Under the pieces are notes generated by a model. It was not told where the DNA came from, ran no database searches, and saw only the letters and a program-made list of their open reading frames with translations. Both the position numbers and the translations under genes were made by a program. A DNA stretch of 64,000 nucleotides from SHZL01 sp031362985 (GTDB taxonomy: Bacteria; Pseudomonadota; Gammaproteobacteria; Xanthomonadales; SZUA-36): NCBI GenBank assembly GCA_031362985.1, contig JANLTO010000034.1, forward strand, positions 1 to 64,000. The letters are read 5' to 3'. Below are positions 33,373-42,802 of the stretch, piece after piece; within the stretch, counting starts at the first letter, position 1; each line of letters begins with the position of its first letter.

Positions 33373-35256
33373 ATGCACTCCGCTGTTTGCGCGACTACCA
33401 GAAGTTCACCGCACGCGCTGAAAGTGATCACGACACTAACGGCAGCGTTTTTAGCTTCATTTGGCCTGGTTCCCTGCACAGCTTTGTTCGCGCAGGGTGG
33501 TTCGCCAGCGCATCAGGAAGAAAGCGAAGGCGCTGTTCCTCGGAACAACCTGGACGAAGAGGCCGAACCCGTTCGCCGGATTCAGCGTCTGGGTGATGTG
33601 GTGGGCGAGAATGAGTGGGAACTCGAACTGTCCGTGCCACAGGCAGTGGGAAGCCTGCCTGGCACAACACGATTGCCGGATGAACAGCAGCAACAGCAGT
33701 TGCAAGCTTTGCTCACCGAGATTGCGACTCATCCCGAAGACGAGCACGCCCTTGCGCAACTGAACACGATGTTGAGCGACCTTGTACGGCAGGCCACTGT
33801 TGCGGTGGATGCGAACCAACAGGAACTCGCCCGGAGTATCCTGAACGTCATTCAGGCGGTGAATCCCAGCCAGCCTGGAATCAATTCTGCACAGGAAAAA
33901 CTCGGTTTGCTTGGCGAAGAGCAAGGCCAACTCGCGGCTGCACGCGAAGCAATGGAGTCCGGCAGGGTGGACAGACCCGAGGACAACTCCGCGTGGTTTT
34001 TCTATCGGCAAGTGCTGGATCGGAACCCGGCGAACGAAGAAGCGCGGGCAGGTTTGCTTGCCGTGCAGCAGGACATGATCAGCCGGGCGGTAAGTTTCGC
34101 TGAATCACAGGATTTTGATTCCGCTGAACGACTTCTGGAAGATGCATCCTTTGTTCGCGAAGACCAGACACTTGTGGAGCAGGCTCAAGCTGAGGTTGAT
34201 GCGATCAAGACAGGTCGCGGGCAGACTTTGGAATTACAAGCGGTCGCAGCCATGGATCGTGGTGATTTCAACGAAGCAGAGCGGGTCCTGACTAGCCTGG
34301 TTGCCTTGGGTGGCATGGGAGATATGGTCAATCAACTTCGCACCCGCCTGGAGGAGGCGAAGATTTACGGCGGGTTCAAACCTGGCCAGTCCATACGTGA
34401 CCACTTTATGACAACTGGCCTCTGGGCGCCTGAAGTGGTAATCATTCTGGCAGGCAGTTACCAGATGGGCTCGCTGCCCCCTGAACAGGGCAGGGACGAA
34501 AATGAGGGTCCGCAGCATCGTGTAACGTTCAGACGAGGGTTTGCAATTGGCTTGCGTGAAGTGTCGGTGGGCGAATTCAGAATTTTTGTGGACAACACAG
34601 ACTATCGGACCGATGCAGAACGTGTCGGTCACTCAACCGTGTACGATCATTATTCCGGCAGATTGGCAGAAAAAGACGGTATAAATTGGAATTACAACTA
34701 CGAAGGAAAACCGGCTCAAACCAACGACGCAGTAATCCATGTTTCATGGAATGATGCGCAAGCGTTCGTGGCGTGGTTGGCCCGGGGAACCGGCAAGCCG
34801 TATCGACTTCCGACCGAATCGGAATTTGAGTTTGCCCTGCGAGGCGGGCACAGCTCCAGATACTGGTGGGGCGACGGAACCCCGGCTTCAGTTGTGGAAA
34901 ACCTTTCCGGCGAGAAGGACATTTCGCGTTCGCGCCGGCAATGGAGCGTTGCTTTTCCTGGCTACGCGGACAAATTTTGGGGTCCTGCGCCGGTAGGCTC
35001 ATTTTCGGCTAATCCCTACGGGCTCCTTGATATCGGCGGAAATGTGGGCGAGTGGGTAAGGGATTGCTGGCACGACACATATATCCGTGCGCCGCTGGAC
35101 GGCGAGGCCTGGATCAACCCGGGTTGTGATTTGCACGCGATACGGGGTGGCTACTGGGCCAGTTCACCCGATCAGAGTCGCTCCGCTTCTCGCACTTTCG
35201 CCAAGTCCAATCACCATGATGCCCGTACGGGCTTTCGCATTGCCAAGGATTTGTAG
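33373..35256 (+). CDS. exported repeat protein with a C-terminal formylglycine-generating-enzyme (SUMF1/EgtB) fold
   Basis: From ATG 33373 (AAAGGA upstream) the product is 627 aa with a signal peptide ending near FGLVPCTALFAQ. Residues about 60-340 are Gln/Glu/Ala-rich helical repeats resembling TPRs. The C-terminal 280 residues are a SUMF1-type domain, with GSYQMGSLPPEQGRDENEGPQHRVTF, VSWNDAQAFVAWL, YRLPTESEFEFALRGG, GGNVGEWVRDCW and RGGYWASSPDQSRSASR. Such domains often act as binding modules or ergothioneine-type enzymes. The copper cysteines of true formylglycine enzymes are not evident, so a binding or regulatory role is likelier. Confidence 0.8.
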   Translation: MHSAVCATTRSSPHALKVITTLTAAFLASFGLVPCTALFAQGGSPAHQEESEGAVPRNNLDEEAEPVRRIQRLGDVVGENEWELELSVPQAVGSLPGTTRLPDEQQQQQLQALLTEIATHPEDEHALAQLNTMLSDLVRQATVAVDANQQELARSILNVIQAVNPSQPGINSAQEKLGLLGEEQGQLAAAREAMESGRVDRPEDNSAWFFYRQVLDRNPANEEARAGLLAVQQDMISRAVSFAESQDFDSAERLLEDASFVREDQTLVEQAQAEVDAIKTGRGQTLELQAVAAMDRGDFNEAERVLTSLVALGGMGDMVNQLRTRLEEAKIYGGFKPGQSIRDHFMTTGLWAPEVVIILAGSYQMGSLPPEQGRDENEGPQHRVTFRRGFAIGLREVSVGEFRIFVDNTDYRTDAERVGHSTVYDHYSGRLAEKDGINWNYNYEGKPAQTNDAVIHVSWNDAQAFVAWLARGTGKPYRLPTESEFEFALRGGHSSRYWWGDGTPASVVENLSGEKDISRSRRQWSVAFPGYADKFWGPAPVGSFSANPYGLLDIGGNVGEWVRDCWHDTYIRAPLDGEAWINPGCDLHAIRGGYWASSPDQSRSASRTFAKSNHHDARTGFRIAKDL

Positions 35257-35394
35257 ACTCGCCAGGCTACGGTTCACAGGATTCAGGGATTCGTTGGGAA
35301 AAAAGCAAGCTGATTTACGCCCAGGAACCATGTACGCTAAGGTAAATGTGGGCAATCACGCGGAGTGCCCGGTACCAGGTTGCAAGAAATCAGG

Positions 35395-36057
35395 ATGTGG
35401 GCAACAGTGGAATTTACCCAAAACATTGAGGTTCATTATCCCACTACAGTAATGCAGCGGCATTTTTCCGGGTCCGGTGAACTGAATAAAAACCTGCTGT
35501 CGGTTTTGCAGACCCTGGAAAAGCAGTTTGCCGATACACCGCAGAATGCCGTTAGTTCAGGCTTGATATCCACCCAAGGTGGGTATCAGACCGCAGCAAA
35601 CGTCAACTTGTTTACCCTTAAGTTTGAGAGCATCACTCGATTTCGTGACGAAATGGTGCTCCCCGCTGCGCGTGACTACCTTTCCCACGTATTCGGAGAC
35701 CAGGCCGCCAGTTTCAATCCATGGCCGGATGGTTGGGCCAACTTGTTAAGAAAAGGCGATTGGCAGCGACCCCATTTCCATCCCACCCAGCGCAACGTGG
35801 TGTGCGGGGTATATTATGTGAAGCTGCCTGAATCGTTGCCAGAGCCGCAAGGCAGCATCGAGTTCTTCAACCCCATCCAGGTTTCGGTGAACCATGGGTT
35901 TCCATCGACCCGACGTTTGGTGCCGCGGGAGGGAAATCTAATTCTGTTTCCTCCGTGGTACATCCACTACGTCTACCCATTCAGCAGTGACGGCGAACGC
36001 GCGATCATCGCTTTTGACATCCTGGCGCAAAAGCCGGGTGGCCGATTGGTTAGCTGA
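35395..36057 (+). CDS. 2OG-Fe(II) oxygenase of the TIGR02466 type
   Basis: A 220-aa protein with the iron triad H-x-H/D...H visible as RPHFHPTQRNVVCGVYYV and LFPPWYIHYVYPF, and a basic residue following that would bind 2-oxoglutarate. GSIEFFNP lies between. This matches a family of small putative hydroxylases of unknown substrate. The start is ATG 35395 (MWATVEFTQNIEVHYP). A GTG at 35365 would add ten residues. It stands alone, 138 nt after the SUMF1-fold gene. Confidence 0.8.
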   Translation: MWATVEFTQNIEVHYPTTVMQRHFSGSGELNKNLLSVLQTLEKQFADTPQNAVSSGLISTQGGYQTAANVNLFTLKFESITRFRDEMVLPAARDYLSHVFGDQAASFNPWPDGWANLLRKGDWQRPHFHPTQRNVVCGVYYVKLPESLPEPQGSIEFFNPIQVSVNHGFPSTRRLVPREGNLILFPPWYIHYVYPFSSDGERAIIAFDILAQKPGGRLVS

Positions 36058-36195
36058 ACAAAGCTGGCTCCAGAACTTCGGACAGCGTCAGAGGTGGATG
36101 GGTAATCCCGGATGAACTGCGCTCTTTGGGTATCGCTGGCTGCGTGCTTCATCACACAAAGTCCGGAGCATTTATGAGCGCTTACTCCGTGACAT

Positions 36196-39123
36196 TTACG
36201 CCGAATGAATTGGTTTCAACTCCGGCAGCCATTGGGCGATCGTCGCAAGCATGGCTTTCACATTGATTGGCTTGGTAATGCAGTCGTTCATACCCGCTTC
36301 CAGACATGCCTGACGATCCTCTTCGAAGACGGCTGCAGTCATTGCCAGGATGGGAAGGTCTTCCTTGCCTGCCATAGAACGGATCAAGCGTGTCGCCTCC
36401 AGGCCACTCATTATGGGCATTTGAACATCCATCAGGATCAGGTCGTACGCATGGGTACGGACCATTTCCACAGCCTCCTGGCCGTTTTCTGCGGTCTCCA
36501 CCACCAGGTCCACGGTGGCCAGCACCGCCAGTGCCACTGTACGGTTGACCTCATTGTCATCTGCCAGCAGGATACGTAAACCGCGACCAAGAAGGCGAGG
36601 TTTCTGCCCACTGTCCGCCGCAGCAGTTGTCGCAGCGGCGGCTTGGCTGCCGTGGCTTATACCAAGCCGGGCAGTGAACCAGAAGGTACTGCCCTGACCC
36701 GGTTCACTTATCGCCCCCGCCTCGCCGCCCATCAGTTGCGCCAAACGACGGGTGATGACCAGGCCCAGGCCTGTGCCGCCGTATTTGCGCGTGGTTGAGA
36801 GATCGGCCTGTTCGAAGGCCTCAAAGAGGGCTGTCAGCTTGTCGGACTCAATGCCGATACCCGTGTCCTGTACCTCAAAGCGCAGCAGGATTTCGTCACC
36901 GACTTCTTCCAGTTTCCTCACGCGCAGTGAGATCGTTCCCTGCTCAGTGAACTTGATGGCGTTGCCGACGTAGTTGAGCAAGGCCTGGCGCAGGCGGGTC
37001 AGGTCGCCGCTGACCCAGTGTGGCACTTCGTCCAGGTCCACTTCCAAGGACAATCCCTTGGCGCTGACCTGCTCCCTGAACATCGATCGGACATAATCGA
37101 AGAGTTCGTGCAGGCGGAAATCTGAGGACTCCAGTGTGATTTTTCCGGACTCGATTTTGGCCAGATCCAGCACATCACTGACGATGGACAGCAGGAGATT
37201 GGCTGAGCTGTCGATTTGCTCGAGGTGCTTCATTTGCTCCGGCGTTAGATCGGTTTTCTCCAGCAAGTAAGCGAGCCCGATGATCGCATTCATTGGGGTG
37301 CGGATTTCGTGACTCATATTGGCCAGGAAGGTGCTTTTGGCTTTGTTAGCCGCCTCAGCTTCTTCCTTGGCTGCGTGCAGGGATACTTCCATTCGCTGGC
37401 GCATTGCCACTTCCCGGCTAAGCCGCCGGTTCCAAAAAATGAACAGGGTTAGCGCCAGGACGGCCACTGCTAATAATTGCCAGAAGCGGGTAAAGTCCTT
37501 CTCGGCTTCGAAGCGGATCGACATCCAGCGGTTGTAGAAAGCATCTCTTTCCTGCTGGCTGATGGCATTCAGTGCCTTTTGCAGGATATTGGCAAAAACC
37601 GGCCAGTCACTGCGTACAGCCATGGACTGGCTTTGGCTGTAGGGTGTTTCGCCGGCAATGCGGACATTGTTTATTCCCAGCTCACTCGAGTAGTAACTGG
37701 AAGTTACCCAGGTGTCGACATAGGCATCCACATCGCCATCGGAAAGTTGTCGCAGCCCGGTGGATATTGACTCGACAGGAATCGACTTCACCATTGGGTA
37801 GTCACGTGTCAACCACCCGTTGATGGGAGTTTGTATTGACACCGCCACCCGCTTGCCGGCCAGGTTATCCAAGGTGCCAATAAATGAAACATTGTTTTGC
37901 GCGAAGATCACCACCGGCATTACGTTGATCGATGTGGTAAACAGGAAGGATTGCTGGCGCTGCTCGGTTATAGCGATAGATGAGATCATATCCAGGCGCT
38001 TGTTGCTCACCTCCTCCAGTCCTTGACTCCAGGACGGGACATCGGCAACCTCAAAATGTATGCCCAGGAGTTGTTCCAGACGATCAAGGTACTCCGTCGA
38101 GATGCCTTTATATTGGCCTTCCTTGTCACGGAATTCGATGGGGGCCTGGTAGGGATCCACTACCACGCGAACCACGGGGTGGTCTTTCAACCATTGCCCC
38201 TCTTCCGCAGTCAAGGTTAAGCGACTTGGCTCACGTCCCCCTAAGGAGTCAATCCACTTGTTCGAGAGCAATTGCAATTGCTCAGTGGACAGGGAATCCA
38301 TGGCTTTTTGCAGGATGGAGGCGAGCTGCGGCCAGTCTTTTCGAACACCGAGGCGGACATCGTCATCGTCTCCATGCACCACTGTTTGGACTCTTAAATT
38401 CTCCAAAAAAGTCTTGCTCGCATAATAAGAACCTGCGCTGAGACCCATGTACGCTGCATCAGTTTCGCCTATTGAAACTGACAGCAGGGCCTCAAGATGG
38501 CTCTTGAAGGTGATGATTCGAATGCCTGGAAAATGTTTCTTAAAATATTCAATGGACGAAGCTCCCTCGTGCAAGCCCACAGTTCGGCCATTAAAGTCCG
38601 TGACACCGCTTACTTGCGGGAAATCAATCCGGGTGAATAAAACGTTAGGGATTTTGAGATAGGGATTCGTGAAAACCATGTACTGTTTTCGCTCTTCAGT
38701 CACGGCAGGCCCCAAGAGACCATCTATCTCACCTAGCCTGACTTTTCCCTGCAATTGCTCCCATTCTCCGGGGAGAATTTTGATATTGGAGCCCAGAGTC
38801 TTGTTGATCAGTTCAATTAAATCGATGTTATATCCTTGATAGAGGCCTTTTTCGTCGAAAAACTCTAAAGGGGGCAAGTCCAAGGCGCCACCAAATACTA
38901 TTTCCGGATGTCCGGCGAGCCAGGCTCGCTCCTCTGGAGTGAGTGCAAGTGGCACGTTCTCCGGCGGTGGCACTATGGGTGTGGTCTGTTGAGCCTGGAT
39001 CGTTGCAGGCCCCTGGTCGGCTGCCAGCACTGGCAAAGTGAAAAATAATAAAAGGCTCGCTGCCAGGTAAAAGCACAGCGTACCGAAGAGGGCGCGATGG
39101 GGTCCAGAGCTGGTTCGCTTCAT
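36196..39123 (-). CDS. hybrid sensor histidine kinase with two periplasmic solute-binding domains (EvgS/BvgS-like)
   Basis: A 975-aa inner-membrane kinase. The start is ATG 39123 with GGAGGT upstream, followed by a signal/anchor helix. Two tandem type-3 solute-binding (Venus-flytrap) domains occupy about 60-290 and 310-535, then a transmembrane helix (about 555-575). HisKA follows with NMSHEIRTPMN (His605), then HATPase motifs DTGIGI and GGTGLGL, and a receiver domain (about 840-970) with phospho-acceptor Asp899 in LILMDVQMP. There is no HPt domain and no adjacent response regulator, so the phosphorelay partner is encoded elsewhere. The ligand is probably an amino acid or similar small molecule. 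Confidence 0.93.
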   Translation of the reverse strand: MKRTSSGPHRALFGTLCFYLAASLLLFFTLPVLAADQGPATIQAQQTTPIVPPPENVPLALTPEERAWLAGHPEIVFGGALDLPPLEFFDEKGLYQGYNIDLIELINKTLGSNIKILPGEWEQLQGKVRLGEIDGLLGPAVTEERKQYMVFTNPYLKIPNVLFTRIDFPQVSGVTDFNGRTVGLHEGASSIEYFKKHFPGIRIITFKSHLEALLSVSIGETDAAYMGLSAGSYYASKTFLENLRVQTVVHGDDDDVRLGVRKDWPQLASILQKAMDSLSTEQLQLLSNKWIDSLGGREPSRLTLTAEEGQWLKDHPVVRVVVDPYQAPIEFRDKEGQYKGISTEYLDRLEQLLGIHFEVADVPSWSQGLEEVSNKRLDMISSIAITEQRQQSFLFTTSINVMPVVIFAQNNVSFIGTLDNLAGKRVAVSIQTPINGWLTRDYPMVKSIPVESISTGLRQLSDGDVDAYVDTWVTSSYYSSELGINNVRIAGETPYSQSQSMAVRSDWPVFANILQKALNAISQQERDAFYNRWMSIRFEAEKDFTRFWQLLAVAVLALTLFIFWNRRLSREVAMRQRMEVSLHAAKEEAEAANKAKSTFLANMSHEIRTPMNAIIGLAYLLEKTDLTPEQMKHLEQIDSSANLLLSIVSDVLDLAKIESGKITLESSDFRLHELFDYVRSMFREQVSAKGLSLEVDLDEVPHWVSGDLTRLRQALLNYVGNAIKFTEQGTISLRVRKLEEVGDEILLRFEVQDTGIGIESDKLTALFEAFEQADLSTTRKYGGTGLGLVITRRLAQLMGGEAGAISEPGQGSTFWFTARLGISHGSQAAAATTAAADSGQKPRLLGRGLRILLADDNEVNRTVALAVLATVDLVVETAENGQEAVEMVRTHAYDLILMDVQMPIMSGLEATRLIRSMAGKEDLPILAMTAAVFEEDRQACLEAGMNDCITKPINVKAMLATIAQWLPELKPIHSA

Positions 39124-39405
39124 AGAAAACCTCCATTTTGCGCCAGGGAACGCTTGCCAGCGGCGCAACGCAACGACCCCATCTTACGCCTATCAAGGGG
39201 TAGGTGGACCTGATGGCAAGCACCGTGAGTTGGTCACGCTGGAGAAGTGAGAAAAAGTGCGGGTTTACTGTGGGCAGAAATCGACCGCGGTAATCTGCCG
39301 ATGGCTAGCGTTTGCGTTTGCTTGGAGAATGCGCAACCGTCAGCTTCAGCCTGAAATTCAGTTGCAACAAAGCCTTAAGACTTAAGGTGTTTAATCTGAA
39401 ACAAT

Positions 39406-39492
39406 TGGTGCCGAAGGTCGGAATCGAACCGACACTCTGTTTCCAGAACTGGATTTTGAGTCCAGCGCGTCTACCAGTTCCGCCACTTCGGC
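39406..39492 (-). tRNA. tRNA-Leu (CAA)
   Basis: Reading the minus strand from 39492, the acceptor GCCGAAG pairs with CTTCGGC and CCA is encoded at 39408-39406. The anticodon arm CTGGA-CTCAAAA-TCCAG gives anticodon CAA. A class II long variable arm is present. A weak hairpin (CCTTAAG/CTTAAGG, 39373-39387) lies downstream on the same strand. The stretch 39124-39405 shows no gene. Confidence 0.96.
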
Positions 39493-39593
39493 AATGAAGG
39501 TGAGCCAGCAAAGAGGCGCAGATTATAGCCACCTCGAACCGCCCTGACCAGCGTTTTACCCAACGCCCGTTAACCCATGATGCAAATCAGGGA

Positions 39594-40715
39594 TCAGCGC
39601 CCCGCGGCGTCCATTTCCACTATTTTCTGCAGGTAGCATGCAATGGCAGGCTTGAACCGGTCGTAATCTACCAGGAAGGAGTCGTGGCCCTGGTCAGAAG
39701 GCAGTTCAACAAGTTCTGCCTCAATTCCGTTGGCAACAAACGCTGTAGCCAGGCTGCGCTGCTGGTGTAGGGGGAACAGGATATCTGAGTCCACGCCAAT
39801 AATGCAGGCCGAATCGAGCTTGATGTGGCCCAATGCATCAACCAGGGAACGATGCCCGTCGGCCACATTGAACCAGTCCATTGCGCGGGAGAGATATACA
39901 TATGCGCAGGGGTCGTATTGCACCACGAATTTTCTTGCGGCATTTTCCAGGTAGGATTCAACCTTATAGTTCATTCCAAACACCTGCGGCTTGTATTTGG
40001 CCTGCTCCTGCCGCCCGAAACGCTTGCGCCATTCACGTTCCGAGCGATAGGTAATCATGCCCAGTTTGCGCGCTATCCGCATGCCGTTGCGTGGCCAGCT
40101 TTGCGGCGTGTAGTTGCCCGCGTGCCAATGAGGATCAGTCACGATTGCTTCGCGTTGCAAAGAGCGGATCGCGATGCTGAAAGGTTCTGCCCAGGCGGAG
40201 CTCGATACCGCCAGGAAATGCCGGGCTCCTGACGGGTTCTGGTATAGCCAGGCCAGGCCGCTCATTCCACCCATGGATGGCCCGACCATGGCGCGTAATT
40301 GTTCAATACCCAGGTGCTGCAGCACCAACTGCGCTGCGGCAGCAATGTCCCATATGGTTACTTCGGGAAAGTCCAGCCGGTACGGCTTGCCCGTGGCTGG
40401 ATCGATGCTCGCCGGTCCGGTTGAGCCCTTGCAGCTGCCGAGGGAGTTAATGCAGATTACAAAATTCCTGTCGGTGTCTATGGGTTTTCCAGGGCCGATG
40501 ATGGGCTCCCACCATCCTTCGGCAGGGTCCGGGGCATTGGAAGCGGCATGCGCACTCGGAGAGATCCCGGTCAGGATCATGATGCCGTTGGAGCGATTGC
40601 GGTTAAGCTTTCCCCAGGTTTCGTACGCCAGTGTCAGCTCCGCAATCTCCCCCCCCCGATGGAACGTGAAAGGCTTCCTGATGCGCAGGAACTGGGTTGC
40701 CTTGCCTGTTTTCAT
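39594..40715 (-). CDS. MetX-family acyltransferase: homoserine O-acyltransferase or serine O-succinyltransferase
   Basis: A 373-aa alpha/beta-hydrolase-fold acyltransferase with nucleophile Ser in VGPSMGGMSG (near residue 146), Asp in GVDSDILFP and His in DQGHDSFLVD. The family annotation would be metX. However, NSLGSCKGSTGPASIDPATGKPYRLDFP and SIAIRSLQREAI...ARKLGMITYRS are the pattern I associate with the Xanthomonas-type subgroup, reported to succinylate serine for cysteine synthesis. A separate MetA-like gene at 9 kb could handle homoserine. Specificity is therefore open. Its ATG overlaps the upstream metallo-beta-lactamase-fold gene by 4 nt (ATGA). Confidence 0.85.
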   Translation of the reverse strand: MKTGKATQFLRIRKPFTFHRGGEIAELTLAYETWGKLNRNRSNGIMILTGISPSAHAASNAPDPAEGWWEPIIGPGKPIDTDRNFVICINSLGSCKGSTGPASIDPATGKPYRLDFPEVTIWDIAAAAQLVLQHLGIEQLRAMVGPSMGGMSGLAWLYQNPSGARHFLAVSSSAWAEPFSIAIRSLQREAIVTDPHWHAGNYTPQSWPRNGMRIARKLGMITYRSEREWRKRFGRQEQAKYKPQVFGMNYKVESYLENAARKFVVQYDPCAYVYLSRAMDWFNVADGHRSLVDALGHIKLDSACIIGVDSDILFPLHQQRSLATAFVANGIEAELVELPSDQGHDSFLVDYDRFKPAIACYLQKIVEMDAAGR

Positions 40716-41665
40716 TGCGCTGAGTTGCCTTCAGTCCGGGTAAATTCGGGCACACCCAGCAGGCTGTTGTAAATCATGGTGACCATTTGCGCCGGCGTAA
40801 TCCAGGCTGCTCCCAGCGCATCGTCCCATTGCGCGGTGGGTTTTGCAGCTATGGCCTCCTGCAGCGATTTTCCTTGCCCGACCAGGGCCTGGACATTGGC
40901 CTGGGCCTGGACCAGAAATTCCCGATATGCCTTCAACTCACCTGGCGTACTGACCGGGCCGTGCCCCGGAATGATGCGCGTGTCTTCATTGACCAGGGTC
41001 AGGGCCAAGTCCACGCCCACCAGTATTCCCTGAAATGTTCCGCCGCCGTCAAGGTCAATGTATGGATACTGTCCGTTGAAATAGATATCACCCATGTGGA
41101 TCACGTTGCTTACCGGAAAGTGAATAATGGCGTCACCGTCGGTGTGGCCATGCGGAACGTGATAGGCCGTCACGGCTTCTCCGTTCAGGTGCAGGGTAAT
41201 GTGGTCATCAAACGTGATCACGGGCAGTGCAACAGCCGGATATGGATCCGTGGTTTTGTTGAAGAAGCTGTTGAACTGTTCCGTGCTCATGCGTTTGTAT
41301 ACGTTGTCGTGCGCAACAATGATCGCTCCGGTACTGCCGATGACTTCGTTGCCGCCCACATGATCACCATGGTAGTGGGTGTTGATAACGAAGCGGATTG
41401 GACCGTCGCTGATTTTGCGGATTTCAGCCAGTAGTTGTTGCGTAATGGGTTGAAGCTGGTCATCAATGATAAAAACCCCGTCCTCGCCGGAGGAGATGGC
41501 TACGTTTCCTCCCTGGCCTTTGAGCATGGTGATAGTCCCCGAAAGAGGGCTTGCGACAAACTCAAGTGGCTGATCCTGTGCTGCAGCAGTCATGGGCAGG
41601 ACAAGGCAAATCCACACGGCCAGGAACTGAACTAGGGTAATAACGGCAGCGCAACGACTTTTCAT
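40712..41665 (-). CDS. exported metallo-beta-lactamase-fold hydrolase
   Basis: A 317-aa protein with an N-terminal signal peptide (VWICLVLPMTAAAQ) and the classical zinc motif NTHYHGDHVGG (about residues 117-127), plus HGHTDGDAIIHF and IIPGHGPVST as further ligand loops. It belongs to the soluble MBL-fold group that includes quinoprotein-relay and B-class lactamase-like proteins. The substrate is unknown. Translational coupling to the MetX-family gene downstream hints at a shared role, possibly in sulfur metabolism, without proof. Confidence 0.85.
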   Translation of the reverse strand: MKSRCAAVITLVQFLAVWICLVLPMTAAAQDQPLEFVASPLSGTITMLKGQGGNVAISSGEDGVFIIDDQLQPITQQLLAEIRKISDGPIRFVINTHYHGDHVGGNEVIGSTGAIIVAHDNVYKRMSTEQFNSFFNKTTDPYPAVALPVITFDDHITLHLNGEAVTAYHVPHGHTDGDAIIHFPVSNVIHMGDIYFNGQYPYIDLDGGGTFQGILVGVDLALTLVNEDTRIIPGHGPVSTPGELKAYREFLVQAQANVQALVGQGKSLQEAIAAKPTAQWDDALGAAWITPAQMVTMIYNSLLGVPEFTRTEGNSAQ

Positions 41666-41749
41666 GATTTTTTCTCCTTAAATCCAGTTGACCCGGGTAA
41701 GCAAGGTGCTATGGATTACCGAGCGTGAATTTGGATACTCCGGGCAATT

Positions 41750-42802
41750 TTATTCTACTTTTTGGTCCAGGATGAGTTGTGAGCGGCCATCACTGTCAGT
41801 GGCAACCGGGACCTGTGCGCTTTGCCAGTCACCCGCAACCGGCATGGCCTCGCCGGTTAGGGACAGGCGGGCTTGCAACACGATACCGGCACTCCTGGAA
41901 ATGAGTCGTTGCGGCATCATGCTGTCACTGTCGGTCAGGGTCAGATGCACCGGAAATACCGGCCGCTCAACCCGACGAACCCCGAGGGGTGGGCCTGCTG
42001 TGGATCCTTTCTCCCGGGCAATAATGAACAGTATTGCTCCGTTTGGCATTAGCGCGAGGGATTTGCCGGCTGTAGTGCCGGGCGCAACTTCGATATCCAG
42101 TCCCGACCAGCTTGCCACTGCCATCGTTTCAGGCTGCTCACCGAGCCGTGATTGCGCCTCGTTGATTTGTTCACTAACCGTTTGGGCAACCGTACCATCC
42201 GGTTCCAGCTGCGCCAGCAGGCGTTGCCACCAGCCTATGGCGTCGCCATCATTGCCGGCTTGAGCCGCAGCAATGCCCAGCAGCCACAATCCTTTCTGCA
42301 GAGTCGGGTCGGATGCAACGGCCTGCTCCAGCAAGGCTGTCATTTCCTTAGTGACCTGGGGACTGCCCGAAGCAAAAAGACGTGCTTCCACCAGTTCAAC
42401 AAGGACCAGGGGTTGCCCGGGAGCAAGCCTTTGTGCGGTTTCCAGCGCCTCAAGAGCCTTTGGATAGTTTTGCAAGGTTTTGTAGCTGCGTCCCAGCAGT
42501 AGCCAGCCTTCGACATCACCAGGTGTTTCGGCAGGTGTTTCGGCAGGCGTTTCGGCCAGGCGCTGGCGCAGCTGTTCAGTCAGGGTAGCCATGTCCGCCT
42601 CAACGGGGACCCCGGTGCTCACGGTGCCTGGAGTCAGCGCCTCCGGGGTTCCCGTGTCCTGATACAGGGAATAGACCAGGAGCGGCAACGCCAGAACAAT
42701 CGCAGCTGCTGGCCATTTCCATTTTGTTTGCCCGCGCAGCAGCGGCCAGAGAGTCAGCGCTCCGGCGAGTAGCACGATAATTAATGAGATGCTCAAAAAC
42801 AT
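41750..42802 (-). CDS. ccmI: cytochrome c maturation protein CcmI (TPR)
   Basis: CcmI holds apocytochrome c for haem ligation. The 350-aa product has two N-terminal membrane helices, then a periplasmic TPR region (DVEGWLLLGRSYKTLQNYPKALEALETAQRLAPGQ, quoted here as about residues 95-130) and a C-terminal domain. A 12-bp direct repeat gives an AETPAETPAET linker near residue 85. It is the last gene of the ccm operon and starts at the stop of ccmH. Confidence 0.9.
   Translation of the reverse strand: MFLSISLIIVLLAGALTLWPLLRGQTKWKWPAAAIVLALPLLVYSLYQDTGTPEALTPGTVSTGVPVEADMATLTEQLRQRLAETPAETPAETPGDVEGWLLLGRSYKTLQNYPKALEALETAQRLAPGQPLVLVELVEARLFASGSPQVTKEMTALLEQAVASDPTLQKGLWLLGIAAAQAGNDGDAIGWWQRLLAQLEPDGTVAQTVSEQINEAQSRLGEQPETMAVASWSGLDIEVAPGTTAGKSLALMPNGAILFIIAREKGSTAGPPLGVRRVERPVFPVHLTLTDSDSMMPQRLISRSAGIVLQARLSLTGEAMPVAGDWQSAQVPVATDSDGRSQLILDQKVE

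Noticed and set aside
36163..36188. CGGAG/CTCCG inverted repeat near the end of the hybrid kinase gene
   Set aside because: Short stem, large loop and no T tract. Not convincing as a terminator.
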